A DNA stretch of 64,000 nt from Phyllobacterium sp. OV277 (GCF_900104355.1 NZ_FNIY01000001.1:682001-746000), one strand, 5' to 3'. Counted from the first letter of the stretch, positions 17,798 to 27,700 are shown. The notes: generated by a model from the letters alone, not told the origin. Translations and numbers: made by a program.

Positions 17798-17919
17798 CCC
17801 ATCTCCGTCATCCTCGGGCTTGACCCGAGGACCCACGGCTAAGAAGATGAAATCATCTGAATGTTCAGTACTTTTAAGGTACGGGTCCTCGGGTCAAGCC
17901 CGAGGATGACGGAGATGGG
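17798..17919. repeat. Family B palindromic repeat, copy 1
   Basis: Perfect 37-bp inverted repeat (17798-17834 against 17883-17919) around a 48-base AT-rich loop; each arm contains TCCTCGGGCTTGACCCGAGG, itself palindromic. Transcribed, it would form a very stable hairpin. Confidence 0.93.
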
Positions 17920-17987
17920 TGTGTCCCTCATGGTTGTTTGTCGAATCACGCGCTGTTGATCTGCAATCGCCCCATCGCCCAAGGATG

Positions 17988-20900
17988 TTACTGAACCGTC
18001 GGGCCTAGCGTTTTCAGAAAATCATCGACTGACTGCTTGTTGATGGAGCCGGTTCCCTGCGGTGGTTCGGCTTGTGCACCGCCATTGGCGGGAGCCTGCT
18101 GCTCGCGGGCTTTGCGCGCGGCCTCTTCAGCTGCCTTCTCTGCCGCTGCTTTTTCTGCTGCGGCTTTCTCCGCAGCAGCCTTTTCCGCCGCCTGTCTTTC
18201 GGCTTCTGCTTTGGCTGCGGCTTCCTGCTCCGCTTTCAACTTTGCTTCTTCAGCCAGTTTCTGCCGTTCCGTCGCCTTGCTCTGATAAAACAGCGCCTCG
18301 CGCCGCAGGCGCTGCTTTTCCACCAGCGATGCCTGCATGGTTTCGACCCGCTGCTGCTCGCGCTCCAGCGTGCGCTGGGTCAGGAACTGTTCCAGCGGCT
18401 GACGGTTGAGTGTCCATTTCGGCGCACGCCATGGCCCTTCCCCGGTAAATTCCACAACCGGTTCGGCCCCGGCAACTACCAGCTTGCCCGGATCAAAGGA
18501 AAAGCGTCCCTGCGAAGCCATTGTCATATCAGGCAGATTGAGGCGCAGATCCGCATTGAGTGTCGCGCCTTCGCTTTTCAGCTGGAATGTCGAGGTTCGC
18601 GCCATGCCGCCCGCAATGGTAAAGGCGAACTCCGCCGCTCCGGCATTGAACGGCCCTGCATGCAGATATTTGCCAATGACGGCGCTGATCGCATCTGACG
18701 TAATCGCCCCCGGCAGATTGTCGGCATCGTTCAAAATGGGCTTGAGCGCACCGGGATTGATGGCGTCAACAGCCAGATCGTCGACGGACACAACGCCGGA
18801 ACCTGCAACAGACGCCATCATATCCGCAATGGATGTTCCGGTCGCATTGACCGATGCGACAATCTTGGCCGCACCCATCAAGGGTTCATGATCATCGGGC
18901 GTATAGAGATCATCAAGGGTCGCCTGCTCCAGCGTGAACTGGCCGGTGGCCAGACCATTGCCGCCCGTATTGCGCAGTTCAAACATGCCTTTGAAGTTGC
19001 CGCCGAGCACATCCCCTTGCGTGTCATCAAGCCGCAAATAGCCATCCTTCAGCGAGGCGGTTGATTGCAGCTTGGTCACAGGCCCCAGAAGTCCTGCGTC
19101 GGCCTCGTCAGCCTTGATTTTCAGATTGAAACCAACGGGAAACAATGGCGCTTTGGCAAAGACTTCTTTGGGCCATGATTTTTGCCCGCTCGCATCAAGC
19201 GTGCTGGTGCCGAGCATGAACTGCGCCACCGAGGACAGATCAAGCTTGCTGAAAGTCAGATTACCCTGAACATCGGGAATATTGTTCTCTGTTCCAAGAT
19301 CAAGCCGGCCCGCCATCTTGGTATCATTCACTTTACCGTTAAGATCGGGCAGCACCAGCCTGCCCTTGGCAAGCTGAAAGCTGCTGGCCATATCCACCGG
19401 CATACCGCTGCCGAAGCCCGGCAGAGAATAACCAGCGGTTGCAAGATAGGGCTCGATGTCGCTGGCTTTGATCGAAGCGCGCCCTTCCCCGTTCAACAGG
19501 CCGCCGGTGCTGCGCAAACTGCCATCGAGCAGTGCCTGGCCATCCGGCGCTTTAAGGGAAAGCTGGGTCTGAATGCCATCCTTGCCATTGCCCTTGAGCG
19601 CAAGATCAGCCTCAAGCTCACCAGCGAAGCCAAGCGGCAGCGCCGGAAGCCCCATCAGGGCCATCAGGTTCTCGCCATGGTCCGTGCGTGCATTCATGGT
19701 CAGCTCAAGCGCCCGGAGCTTGTCGGCGCCCTGACTGGTTGTGCCTGATAAGGTTACATTCATGCCACCGGTTTTTCCCGAGGCACTGAGGGAAAATTCA
19801 TCCGCTGCATTTTTGCCATGGAGAGCATTGGCGAGGATGCTCAATTGCGTTTCCTCGAATAGTCCGGGAAATTTCGCGGCATGTTCATTCAAGGCTGTGA
19901 CAAAAGGAAAGTCGGGAAATCGCTTCGCCAGTGCTGAAACAAATGGAGCAAGGTCATCTGCAAGAATGGTGGCATCCAGCGAACCCGTCGGTTCATCCTT
20001 GAACGGCTCCATCCTGCCCGTAGCGGTAATCGTTGCCCCGGAAAGATCGCCGACCGTCAAACGGTCAATATCGAAAACTCCATCGCGCAGGCGAAAACCC
20101 GTATCAAGGCTCTCGGCCACCAACCCGCCATGGCTGACCGGACCAGCTTTCAATCGCACATCGAGGTCTTCGCCCGCCAGTTGCGGCGATCCCTTACCCG
20201 CCTCCGATGGTGCATTCCGGCCAAAGATTGCGGCAAAGGCTTCCAGCGCGTCGCCATCCAGCGCGCCGCCCTCCAGTGTCAACTGGGTCAGCGGCACGGA
20301 TTCGCCTTTGGCACTACGGATCAGCGAACCCTTTAGCGACGCGCCGCCAAGCGCTACCTCAAGATTGTCAATGCGCTGCAAATCATCATGCAGCTTCACG
20401 TCACCGGAAAAACCCGCCCCCTGAAGACGCCTGATCGACTCGTCAACAGTATCCGTCAGCCATGCAGCGAGACCAGAGGGCTGGCGCGAGGCCACGAGGA
20501 GTTTACCGTCAAAACCGAAATTCTCGCCAATCTGCAACATGCCATTGGCTTCAAATTGGGTCCGCCCGGGCAATTCCGCCCGAAGCTGGTTGATTTTCCA
20601 CTCGCCACCTGACGGTTCCGCATCGATCGTCACTGAACGGATTGTCGTATCTCCAGCCACAATCGCAGGCAGCTTCAGATCAATCGTACCCGGAACGGTC
20701 GGTATCGGGAGCTGATCCATCAGGCGGCGGAACACTCCGAGCCGCTGCGCCGCCGTGTGCGGTTTCGGTTGGCTGCCCTTCGAATCTTCATTCTGATCGC
20801 TGAATGTGACCTGCTGGCCGTCAGCCCTGATTTCAAAGCGTGGGTTCTTGCCATAGTCAAAAAGCGCATTGCCATTGACGATGTAAGGATCATCAGTGGT

Positions 20901-21791
20901 CCCCTGCTCCATACGGAAGTCAGGAATGGATATCCGCGCATGGTCGGCTTCAAAGCGTCCGGTTACACGCACGCTTGATAGCAGCGGCTTCTCAGCAACC
21001 GCGCTATTCTTGTTCGCATTTTCCGCCTTGCCCGCACTTCCCATCTTGGGCGCGGTTTCATCAACAGAGCGGATATTGATATTGCCGGCATATTTCAGCG
21101 CCCCCTTGTCGAGAGTGATACCGCCATCAGTTTCAAGCACCGCGGGCATTCCATCCGGCGTGACCCGTGCATGGACATTCAGCGAGCCATCGGCTTTCAC
21201 TTCGCCTGTCGAGGCTGAAACAGCCGTTTTCTCGCCATTGAAAAGCAGGGTGCCGTCAAACTTCCAGGGGCCGCTCAACTTGGTCGCGGAAAGCGTTGCA
21301 TCGAGATCATCAACCGTGCGCACCGTCGCCGTGGAAGCATCGTGCACCACCACTGATCCATCGGTGATCTTCATGTTTTCCAGTTTCACCTGCGCAGAGC
21401 CAATTGAGGTCTGCGGGCGGATGGCCCAGTCGATCACACCATTCTTGTCGATATTCACCTTGGCGGTCGGCTTTTCCAGCCGCATGTCGAAGATGAGGAT
21501 TTCACCGCGCAGGAATGGCGCAAGCTCCGCATCCATCGAAAACTTGTCGATGGTCATGACAGGTTCCGATCCGGGATCCCCCACTTTCACATCAGAAAAT
21601 GTCACCGAGGGAAATGGTAGAAGGCGCGCGCTGGCAGATCCGGCAACCGTGACCGGCCGCCCCAGAAGCGCCGAAGCTTCCCGCTCAAACGAAGAACGAT
21701 AGCCCGCCCAATCGACAAAATACGGCACCACCAGTGCCGCAGTCAGCACCAGTACCAGTAATCCGCCGATGAAAACAAAAAGGCGTGCCAG
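17988..21791 (-). CDS. Very large AsmA-family envelope protein
   Basis: About 1,267 residues. One N-terminal membrane helix (LARLFVFIGGLLVLVLTAAL) precedes an AsmA N-terminal domain and long beta-rich repeats typical of AsmA/TamB-like lipid-transfer proteins. The C-terminus is AsmA-like, then a coiled coil with four to five AAEKA repeats near residue 1180-1220. GTG 21749 is the first conventional start but would cut the membrane helix. The codon at 21791 is CTG, with GGAG five to ten bases upstream and an in-frame TAG five codons further up, so I propose CTG. Monocistronic. The role in outer-membrane biogenesis is inferred from family. Confidence 0.85.
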   Translation of the reverse strand: MARLFVFIGGLLVLVLTAALVVPYFVDWAGYRSSFEREASALLGRPVTVAGSASARLLPFPSVTFSDVKVGDPGSEPVMTIDKFSMDAELAPFLRGEILIFDMRLEKPTAKVNIDKNGVIDWAIRPQTSIGSAQVKLENMKITDGSVVVHDASTATVRTVDDLDATLSATKLSGPWKFDGTLLFNGEKTAVSASTGEVKADGSLNVHARVTPDGMPAVLETDGGITLDKGALKYAGNINIRSVDETAPKMGSAGKAENANKNSAVAEKPLLSSVRVTGRFEADHARISIPDFRMEQGTTDDPYIVNGNALFDYGKNPRFEIRADGQQVTFSDQNEDSKGSQPKPHTAAQRLGVFRRLMDQLPIPTVPGTIDLKLPAIVAGDTTIRSVTIDAEPSGGEWKINQLRAELPGRTQFEANGMLQIGENFGFDGKLLVASRQPSGLAAWLTDTVDESIRRLQGAGFSGDVKLHDDLQRIDNLEVALGGASLKGSLIRSAKGESVPLTQLTLEGGALDGDALEAFAAIFGRNAPSEAGKGSPQLAGEDLDVRLKAGPVSHGGLVAESLDTGFRLRDGVFDIDRLTVGDLSGATITATGRMEPFKDEPTGSLDATILADDLAPFVSALAKRFPDFPFVTALNEHAAKFPGLFEETQLSILANALHGKNAADEFSLSASGKTGGMNVTLSGTTSQGADKLRALELTMNARTDHGENLMALMGLPALPLGFAGELEADLALKGNGKDGIQTQLSLKAPDGQALLDGSLRSTGGLLNGEGRASIKASDIEPYLATAGYSLPGFGSGMPVDMASSFQLAKGRLVLPDLNGKVNDTKMAGRLDLGTENNIPDVQGNLTFSKLDLSSVAQFMLGTSTLDASGQKSWPKEVFAKAPLFPVGFNLKIKADEADAGLLGPVTKLQSTASLKDGYLRLDDTQGDVLGGNFKGMFELRNTGGNGLATGQFTLEQATLDDLYTPDDHEPLMGAAKIVASVNATGTSIADMMASVAGSGVVSVDDLAVDAINPGALKPILNDADNLPGAITSDAISAVIGKYLHAGPFNAGAAEFAFTIAGGMARTSTFQLKSEGATLNADLRLNLPDMTMASQGRFSFDPGKLVVAGAEPVVEFTGEGPWRAPKWTLNRQPLEQFLTQRTLEREQQRVETMQASLVEKQRLRREALFYQSKATERQKLAEEAKLKAEQEAAAKAEAERQAAEKAAAEKAAAEKAAAEKAAEEAARKAREQQAPANGGAQAEPPQGTGSINKQSVDDFLKTLGPTVQ

Positions 21792-21876
21792 TGTTTCACT
21801 CCATTCCTACGTTCCGAACACCCTATACGCCGCATCGTTCACAAATTGGGCGAACATGCGGATTCAAAACGCAAAG

Positions 21877-23286
21877 TTACAGACGTAAGATCTTGCCGGG
21901 ATTCATGATATTGCCCGGATCGATAGCCCGCTTGATGGATTCCATCACATCAACCGCGCCGCCAAGCTCCAGCCGCAGGAATTTTATTTTCCCCTGCCCG
22001 ATGCCATGCTCACCCGTGCAGGTTCCATCCATGGCAATCGAGCGCAGAATGAGGCGTTCGACAAAGGCTTCCACTTCACGGATTTCGTCCGGGTTCTTGT
22101 CGTCAAACAGAATCTGTACGTGGAAATTGCCATCGCCCGCGTGCCCGACAATCGGCGCGACCAAACCGGTTGCTGCAATGTCTTTTTCCGTTTCAACAAT
22201 ACATTCGGCCAGCCGCGAAATTGGCACACAGACATCCGTGGCAAGCGATTGCTTTCCGGGTGCGAGCGCCATGCAGGCAAAATAGGAATTGTGCCGCGCC
22301 GACCACAGCTTTTCGCGCTCTTCCAGATTGACGGTCCATTTGAATGCGCCGCCACCATTGGCCGCAGCAATCTCTCCGAAAAGTTCCGCCTGTTCCGCCA
22401 CGCCCGCATCGCTGCCATGAAATTCAAGGAAGAGACAGGGTGCGATGGGGTAATCAAGCTTCGCATAATTGACCATTGCCTGCATCTGCAAGGTATTGAC
22501 CAGTTCGATGCGCGCGACGGGAATACCCATCTGGATGGTTTCGATAACCGTGTTGCAGGCACTTTCCAGATCAGGAAACGTGCAGATACCACCGGAGATC
22601 GCCTGCGGAATGCCATAGAGTTTCAGCGTCAGTTCCGTGATGATGCCAAGCGTGCCTTCAGAACCAACCAGCAGACGTGTCAGATCATAACCCGCCGACG
22701 TCTTTTTCACCCGTTTGGCTGTGCTGATCAGCCGGCCATCGGGCATGACGGCTTTGAGTGCCAGAACATTTTCGCGCATGGTGCCATAGCGCACTGCATT
22801 GGTGCCCGAGGCGCGGGTTGCCGCCATACCGCCAAGGCTGGCATTTGCGCCGGGATCAATCGGGAAAAACAGACCCGTATCGCGCAGATATTCGTTGAGT
22901 TCCTTGCGCGTAACCCCCGGCTCCACGACGACATTGAGGTCTTCACTATAGACCTTGAGGATACGGTTCATGCGCGACATGTCGATGGAAACCCCGCCCG
23001 CAGGCGCGTTCACATGGCCTTCCAGCGACGTGCCGGTGCCGAAAGGAATAATCGGCACATGCCACTCGCCGCACAGACGCACGATCTCCTGGATATCCTC
23101 AACATTCTCAACAAAAACAACCAGATCGGGAGCCTGGTTCGGAACATAGCTTGTGGTGTGAGCATGCTGTTCGCGGATGGATTTTCCCGTCTGCGCGCTA
23201 TCGCCAAATCTTTTCTTGAGAATTGAAACAACGGTCGCAATACCATTTTCGTTGCGCACCATTGCTCCTGCATCAGCCAATGCCAT
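21877..23286 (-). CDS. FAD-binding oxidase, GlcD/D-lactate dehydrogenase type
   Basis: 469 residues from the start chosen. An N-terminal PCMH-type FAD domain (IIPFGTGTSLEGHVNAPAGG, then DPGANASLGGMAATRASG) is followed by an FAD-oxidase C domain with the VGHAGDGNFHVQILFD metal-site motif and a C-terminal CTGEHGIGQGK signature. Oxidises a 2-hydroxy acid, most likely D-lactate or glycolate, passing electrons to quinone or cytochrome. No glcE/glcF neighbours, so a single-subunit D-lactate dehydrogenase is more likely. The frame is open to 23388, but GGAG lies just before ATG 23286. Confidence 0.88.
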   Translation of the reverse strand: MALADAGAMVRNENGIATVVSILKKRFGDSAQTGKSIREQHAHTTSYVPNQAPDLVVFVENVEDIQEIVRLCGEWHVPIIPFGTGTSLEGHVNAPAGGVSIDMSRMNRILKVYSEDLNVVVEPGVTRKELNEYLRDTGLFFPIDPGANASLGGMAATRASGTNAVRYGTMRENVLALKAVMPDGRLISTAKRVKKTSAGYDLTRLLVGSEGTLGIITELTLKLYGIPQAISGGICTFPDLESACNTVIETIQMGIPVARIELVNTLQMQAMVNYAKLDYPIAPCLFLEFHGSDAGVAEQAELFGEIAAANGGGAFKWTVNLEEREKLWSARHNSYFACMALAPGKQSLATDVCVPISRLAECIVETEKDIAATGLVAPIVGHAGDGNFHVQILFDDKNPDEIREVEAFVERLILRSIAMDGTCTGEHGIGQGKIKFLRLELGGAVDVMESIKRAIDPGNIMNPGKILRL

Positions 23287-23460
23287 TCCAGTCTCCAGAA
23301 TTCCAATCGAGGATTCGTTCAAATTGCGCGCATTTTCAGTCAGTGCACGCGACTTGTCCAGTTGTAACTCTGTGTGAGAGAACCGCAAGGGTCAGGGCTG
23401 GGTTTGATTTAAATGATATGGTTGATGACGCCAGCACCGCCGGTGCATGGTCCGCGGCCC

Positions 23461-23589
23461 GTGGTTCGACAAGCTCACCATGAGGGAGAGGGGTGATGCA
23501 ACGCTAAGCGCAAAGAGTGCATCACAAACATTGCAGAACTTGGCTCCCTTTCATCACCCCTCTCCCTCATGGTGAGCTTGTCGAACCAC
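23461..23589. repeat. Family A inverted repeat, copy 1
   Basis: Perfect 38-bp arms (23461-23498 and 23552-23589) carrying TTCGACAAGCTCACCATG and its complement, with a 53-base loop containing the recurrent GCAACGCTAAGCGCAAAGAG. It fills most of the gap 23287-23609; nothing else is visible there. Confidence 0.93.
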
Positions 23590-23609
23590 GAACTACATTC
23601 ATACAACCC

Positions 23610-23972
23610 CTAATCATCCTCCTCATCATCACTCGGTTCCCAATCGGTCACCCGAACGAACCGTTCCTGCTCGCCAGTGCGTTCAAAAACGCTGCCAATG
23701 GGCGAGTCGAGCAGCGGAATAATGCTGGGATCATAATTGGCGATGGTGTTGACGTCGAATATCCCGCTGTTCTCAGGATCACCCATATAGTCATCACTCT
23801 CGAAACCAGAGAGAAAACGCCAGCCGCTATCAAGCTCATTATCCGGGTCCTCACGGTACATGAAGCGCACGGGATATCCGTCGATTGTTATCGTATCAGT
23901 TGCGATACAGCCGCCGTAATTGCGGACCAATGGCCGTATCTCGTCCTTGGTGAGTCGATAGGTTTTATCCAT
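23610..23972 (-). CDS. DUF2185 (immunity protein Imm33-like) family protein
   Basis: 120 residues, acidic, ending in a DDEEDD tail. The central GWRFLSGFESDDYMGDPE and GIFDVNTIANYDPSIIPLL segments match DUF2185, a family partly annotated as Imm33 immunity proteins of polymorphic toxins. No toxin gene is adjacent. It follows the secreted unknown protein by eight bases, so it is likely in the same transcript. Whether it is an immunity protein or a domesticated relative cannot be decided here. Confidence 0.75.
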   Translation of the reverse strand: MDKTYRLTKDEIRPLVRNYGGCIATDTITIDGYPVRFMYREDPDNELDSGWRFLSGFESDDYMGDPENSGIFDVNTIANYDPSIIPLLDSPIGSVFERTGEQERFVRVTDWEPSDDEEDD

Positions 23973-23980
23973 GCTTAATT

Positions 23981-24934
23981 TTAGTTGATCGTCAGCGACT
24001 TGGCCAGCCTGCGGAAACGTTCTGCATATTTATCCTTCTCGCTGTCGCGCACGATCAGGATGGCGCGAACATAGCGGGCAGTCTCGAACCGGGCGATCTG
24101 CGCGACATAAAGTGCATCGCCGCTCGCAGCATCAGTGGCGCTTCCGTCGATCTCGACCCACTCTCCCCCATCCGCTTCGGAACTCGTTTCATTGTTGGAG
24201 CGAACGTCCTTGATACCTGTCAACGACGCAAAGGCCTGCTTGGCAAAATCCATGCGTTGAGCCGCCTCTGGCGCATTGCCGAGATTGGAGGCAATGATCA
24301 CCACCGGCTGCGAGGAATTGGCGGGAATATCCTGCGGACCATCAGTCAGAAGATAGGTTGCCCCGGCAATGGCGCGGATGGGGCGAAAACCCTCCAGTTG
24401 ACCCACTTTGAATGGCAAGGCGGCCACCTGCTCTTCAAGGGTTGGCGGCGTGCGCACGGCAATTGAACGCAACGTATCTTCCACATCCGCATCGGAAGGA
24501 CCGCCCGCAGCACCGTCAGGAACCTGCATGGTGATCATTGCTGTGGTCGTTGGCCCCTGCGTCAGCACGATCCATTTGCGATACTTGATGCCCGATGCGA
24601 TCTGGCTGCCGTGAACAAACTTGGCAGCAGACGCGCCCTTGACGGTCCAGTCCCGAACCGCGTCGGTGACCACAATGCCCGTCGGAGCCAGGCCTTCCGC
24701 GTTAAACTTGCCTGATATTTGAGCATAGGCTTCAGCCGGCAGTTCGGTCAGGACGATTGACGCACCCGTCTTGATATCTTCGAAGCCGCTGAATGTGGAT
24801 GATGCCTGCATGTTCTTGGGAACGACGAGCCCGACGCTTGATCCTTCCGGGAAAACCGCTTCCTGCGCAAACGCCATCTGTCCGCCGCCAAGCGACAGTG
24901 CGATAAAGACCAGAATGGCAGTTATATAGCGCAT
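23981..24934 (-). CDS. Exported protein of unknown function
   Basis: 317 residues with a clear signal peptide (MRYITAILVFIALSLGGGQM, cleavage near AFA-QE). The mature part has two similar halves beginning SSVGLVVPKNMQ and LPFKVGQLEGFRP, both containing a TGxxDxR-like or TGIVVTDAVRDW segment, so it may be an internal duplication. No catalytic motif recognised. ATG 24934 places the signal peptide at the N-terminus; the open frame to 25003 adds a non-signal extension and is rejected. Confidence 0.7.
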   Translation of the reverse strand: MRYITAILVFIALSLGGGQMAFAQEAVFPEGSSVGLVVPKNMQASSTFSGFEDIKTGASIVLTELPAEAYAQISGKFNAEGLAPTGIVVTDAVRDWTVKGASAAKFVHGSQIASGIKYRKWIVLTQGPTTTAMITMQVPDGAAGGPSDADVEDTLRSIAVRTPPTLEEQVAALPFKVGQLEGFRPIRAIAGATYLLTDGPQDIPANSSQPVVIIASNLGNAPEAAQRMDFAKQAFASLTGIKDVRSNNETSSEADGGEWVEIDGSATDAASGDALYVAQIARFETARYVRAILIVRDSEKDKYAERFRRLAKSLTIN

Positions 24935-25012
24935 GAAGGCAATCCCCGTTTCGGCCCTGTCAGTAGCAATGACTGGAACGGTCTGGCAAGCGATTGGTTT
25001 CACACCAGTGGA

Positions 25013-25897
25013 TCAGCTCAGATACTTCTTGAAGAATGCAACCGTCCGGCTCCAGGCAAGGTCAGAGGCTTCCTTGCTATAGCGTGCGGTGGATGTGTCA
25101 TTGTTGAACGCATGGTTCACACCCTCATAAACCTCGATATCGAAGGTTTTTCCATTGTCCTCAAGGGCTTTCCTGTAGCCATCAATGCCCGCATTGATCC
25201 GCGTATCCAAGCCCGCATAGTGCAGCAGCAATGGTGCTTTGATTTTCGCCACGTCCTCGGCTTTCGGCTGGCGGCCATAATAGGCAACACCAGCACCAAG
25301 CTCCGGCGAATTCACCGCAAGATCATTGACCAGTCCGCCACCCCAGCAAAAGCCCATCACGCCGACCTTGCCATTGGTGTATTTTTCCGCCCTGAGATAG
25401 TCGATGGTCGCCACCCCCTCGGCAATCGTCTTATTCGCATCAAGACTGGCAATCAGGTCGCGCGCCTTGTCTTCATCAGCGGGCGTACCACCGGCCGATG
25501 ACAGAAAATCCGGCGCCAGCACCGTAAAGCCTTCCAGCGCCATGCGCCGGGCGACGTCGCGAATATGACCATTGAGACCACGATTCTCGTGGATGATGAT
25601 GACCGCAGGCAGTTTACCTGTCACGTCTGCCTGACGCGCGCGGTATCCCTTCATATCGCCTGACGAGCCCGAATAGATCACATCCTTGGTGAAAAGCCTT
25701 GCATCATCGGTGGCAACAATGGCGGCCTGTGCGGAATTTGCCGCCAGCATCGGTGCGATGACAGCCGCAGCTGCGCCGGAACCCGCCAGCTTGGCAAGCT
25801 TGTCCATGAACGCCCGCCGGTCAAGGGTCAGATGCGTATATTCATCATAGGCATCAACCATGGCCTGATTGATCTTCGGGGTCTTCGGCTTGTCCAT
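25013..25897 (-). CDS. Dienelactone hydrolase family protein with probable Tat signal
   Basis: Alpha/beta hydrolase, 294 residues. The N-terminus has DRRAFMDKLAKLAGSGAAAA, a twin-arginine-like motif plus hydrophobic stretch ending in an AxA site (SAQA), so export by Tat is likely. The catalytic set of the family is visible: nucleophile in MGFCWGGG (Cys), Asp in AGLDTRIN and His in GVNHAFNND. Dienelactone hydrolases open lactones in chlorocatechol degradation, but exported members have uncertain substrates. ATG 25897 has GGAAAG upstream. Lies between the EamA and secreted genes. Confidence 0.85.
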   Translation of the reverse strand: MDKPKTPKINQAMVDAYDEYTHLTLDRRAFMDKLAKLAGSGAAAAVIAPMLAANSAQAAIVATDDARLFTKDVIYSGSSGDMKGYRARQADVTGKLPAVIIIHENRGLNGHIRDVARRMALEGFTVLAPDFLSSAGGTPADEDKARDLIASLDANKTIAEGVATIDYLRAEKYTNGKVGVMGFCWGGGLVNDLAVNSPELGAGVAYYGRQPKAEDVAKIKAPLLLHYAGLDTRINAGIDGYRKALEDNGKTFDIEVYEGVNHAFNNDTSTARYSKEASDLAWSRTVAFFKKYLS

Positions 25898-25953
25898 TAT
25901 GGTTCTTTCCATCGAAGAGGGCTGCCGGGCCGTCGAACCCCTGCCGTTTCCCA

Positions 25954-26865
25954 TCATCCCTTGAGACGATGGGAAAGGACACCGGTGGAGAGCGCAACGC
26001 CGAGTCCAGTCATCACTGCTGCGCTAATTTCCCAGACGCCGACCGGCTCGTCAAGGAAGATGGCACCACCAAACGCTGCAAGGACAGGAGTAAGCGCACT
26101 GAAAGCCGCCGCCTGGCTGCCACCGAGGGCACGCACAGCGATCCCATAGGCGAGCATGGCGGCAAGCCCCGACAGAATACCCTGGCTCAAAAACTGCAAA
26201 CCAATCTCGCCCAGCGGCACTGTCATGATCGTTGTTCCGAAGACCAAGGCAAGGCCAATATGGATGATGAAGGACCACACGGCGATGAGCGCGCCGCCTT
26301 CCAGCGCGGTCAGGCCCGAGCGGCGGAATGCATGGGTATATCCAGCCCACAGCAAGGCCCCCAGCGGCAGGAAGACAAAGCTGATCCATGTGATTTCATG
26401 GCCTGCAACGGCGCGCACCAAGAGGATGGCAAGACCACCGACAATCGCGGCAAGGCCGAGACTGCGGAACAGATCGGGCCGCTCACCGAACAGAATGACA
26501 CCGATCAGCGCAGCAGCCAGCGGCATTGATCCACCAAGCAGCACACCGACGGCGGATGCCGGAGTGGAATGAATGGCAAAGGTGGTGAACTGGAAAAACA
26601 GGGCACCGGCGCCGCCCACCATAATCACCAGAAGGATCAGCGGTACATTGCGTGGAATAAGACCAGTGCGCAGCCAGACCGGCGACAGAACCAGCGCGGG
26701 AACACCATACCGGATCAGGCCAAGATCAATGGTACCCAGCTGTGTGCCTGTACTGTGGCGCGTGGCGATAATCCATGTGGCCCAGATGAGAACCGTCACC
26801 AGCGCCCCGGCATAACCTGCGCCTGATGATGTGGACTTCTTGTAGTCCTGAACGAGAGCAACCAT
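25954..26865 (-). CDS. EamA/DMT-family inner-membrane transporter
   Basis: 303 residues with about ten membrane helices in two EamA repeats (first near 18-140, second near 155-295). These are usually metabolite or amino-acid exporters. Divergent from an Lrp/AsnC regulator with a 146-base shared region, the common arrangement in which the regulator senses an amino acid and controls its exporter. First gene of a possible four-gene minus-strand set. Confidence 0.88.
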   Translation of the reverse strand: MVALVQDYKKSTSSGAGYAGALVTVLIWATWIIATRHSTGTQLGTIDLGLIRYGVPALVLSPVWLRTGLIPRNVPLILLVIMVGGAGALFFQFTTFAIHSTPASAVGVLLGGSMPLAAALIGVILFGERPDLFRSLGLAAIVGGLAILLVRAVAGHEITWISFVFLPLGALLWAGYTHAFRRSGLTALEGGALIAVWSFIIHIGLALVFGTTIMTVPLGEIGLQFLSQGILSGLAAMLAYGIAVRALGGSQAAAFSALTPVLAAFGGAIFLDEPVGVWEISAAVMTGLGVALSTGVLSHRLKG

Positions 26866-27011
26866 CGGAATATCCTTTCAAAATCAGTCCTGATGACTTC
26901 TGTTGAAAGGAGATTACCGCCAATGGCACGAGCATGTCCTTGCAAGTTGATGCCACTACAACTACCATTTCAGCAATATTCGCAAAGTTTTATCGAACTG
27001 AAAGGTGATTT

Positions 27012-27482
27012 ATGCCAAATCTGGATAAATTCGATATCGGCATTCTTGAAGCACTGCAGGATGACGCACGGGCAACCAATGTGGAAATTGCGGAGAAGGT
27101 GAATCTGTCGCCCTCACCCTGCCTGCGCCGTATCCGCAATCTGGAAAAATCAGGGGTGATCCGTGGCTACCGCGCCGATATTGACCGCAAGGAGGTCGGG
27201 CTTGGCCTCACTGTGTTTGTCGAAATCAAGGTCGGACAGCACAGTAAGGAGAACTCCGATGCCCAGCAGGCCGCGCTGATCGCCTTGCCTGAGGTGACCG
27301 GAGCCTTTCTGATATCAGGAACTGCCGATTTTCTGGCCGAAGTGGTGGTGGAGGATTTGAGCGCCTATGAGCGTTTCCTGACAGAAAAATTGCTGGTGAT
27401 GCCCGGTATTTCGGACATCCGCTCCAACTTCGCCATCCGCATCATCAAATCAGGCGCCCCGCTGAAACTGCCTATGCGCTGA
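27012..27482 (+). CDS. Lrp/AsnC family transcriptional regulator
   Basis: 156 residues. N-terminal winged helix-turn-helix (LDKFDIGILEALQDDARATNVEIAEKVNLSPSPCLRRIRNL) and a C-terminal RAM/ActR ligand-binding domain with the DFLAEVVVEDLSAYERFL segment. Normal family length and spacing. Divergent from the EamA exporter, which it most probably regulates in response to an amino acid. Confidence 0.93.
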   Translation: MPNLDKFDIGILEALQDDARATNVEIAEKVNLSPSPCLRRIRNLEKSGVIRGYRADIDRKEVGLGLTVFVEIKVGQHSKENSDAQQAALIALPEVTGAFLISGTADFLAEVVVEDLSAYERFLTEKLLVMPGISDIRSNFAIRIIKSGAPLKLPMR

Positions 27483-27601
27483 AAAAACGAACGCTTCCTT
27501 CTGGCAACCTAAAACACCTATCTCACCACCGTCCTTAAACATCCATCTCTCTGTGATTCCAAAAGTAACTACCTCGCTGTCATCCTAAAGCACCTATCTC
27601 G

Positions 27602-27700
27602 CTGTCATCTAGCATCGCTCTCTCCGTGATCTAGCATCGCTCTCTCCGTCATCTAGCATCGCTCTCTCCGTCATCTTAGCATCCCTCCCTCCGTCATCCT
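27602..27700. repeat. Tandem array of ~22-bp units
   Basis: Four to five units of the form CGTCATCTAGCATCGCTCTC with small variations (one unit has GTGAT, the last CTTAGCATCCCTCCC). The last copy merges into the left arm of the family B element, whose own edge is CGTCATCC. A more diverged unit precedes at about 27577. The whole gap 27483-27905 is repeats; no gene seen. Confidence 0.85.

Noticed and set aside
18100-18260. Plus-strand Ser/Ala-rich ORFs across the AsmA coiled coil
   Set aside because: Shadows of the AAEKA repeats on the other strand; low complexity.
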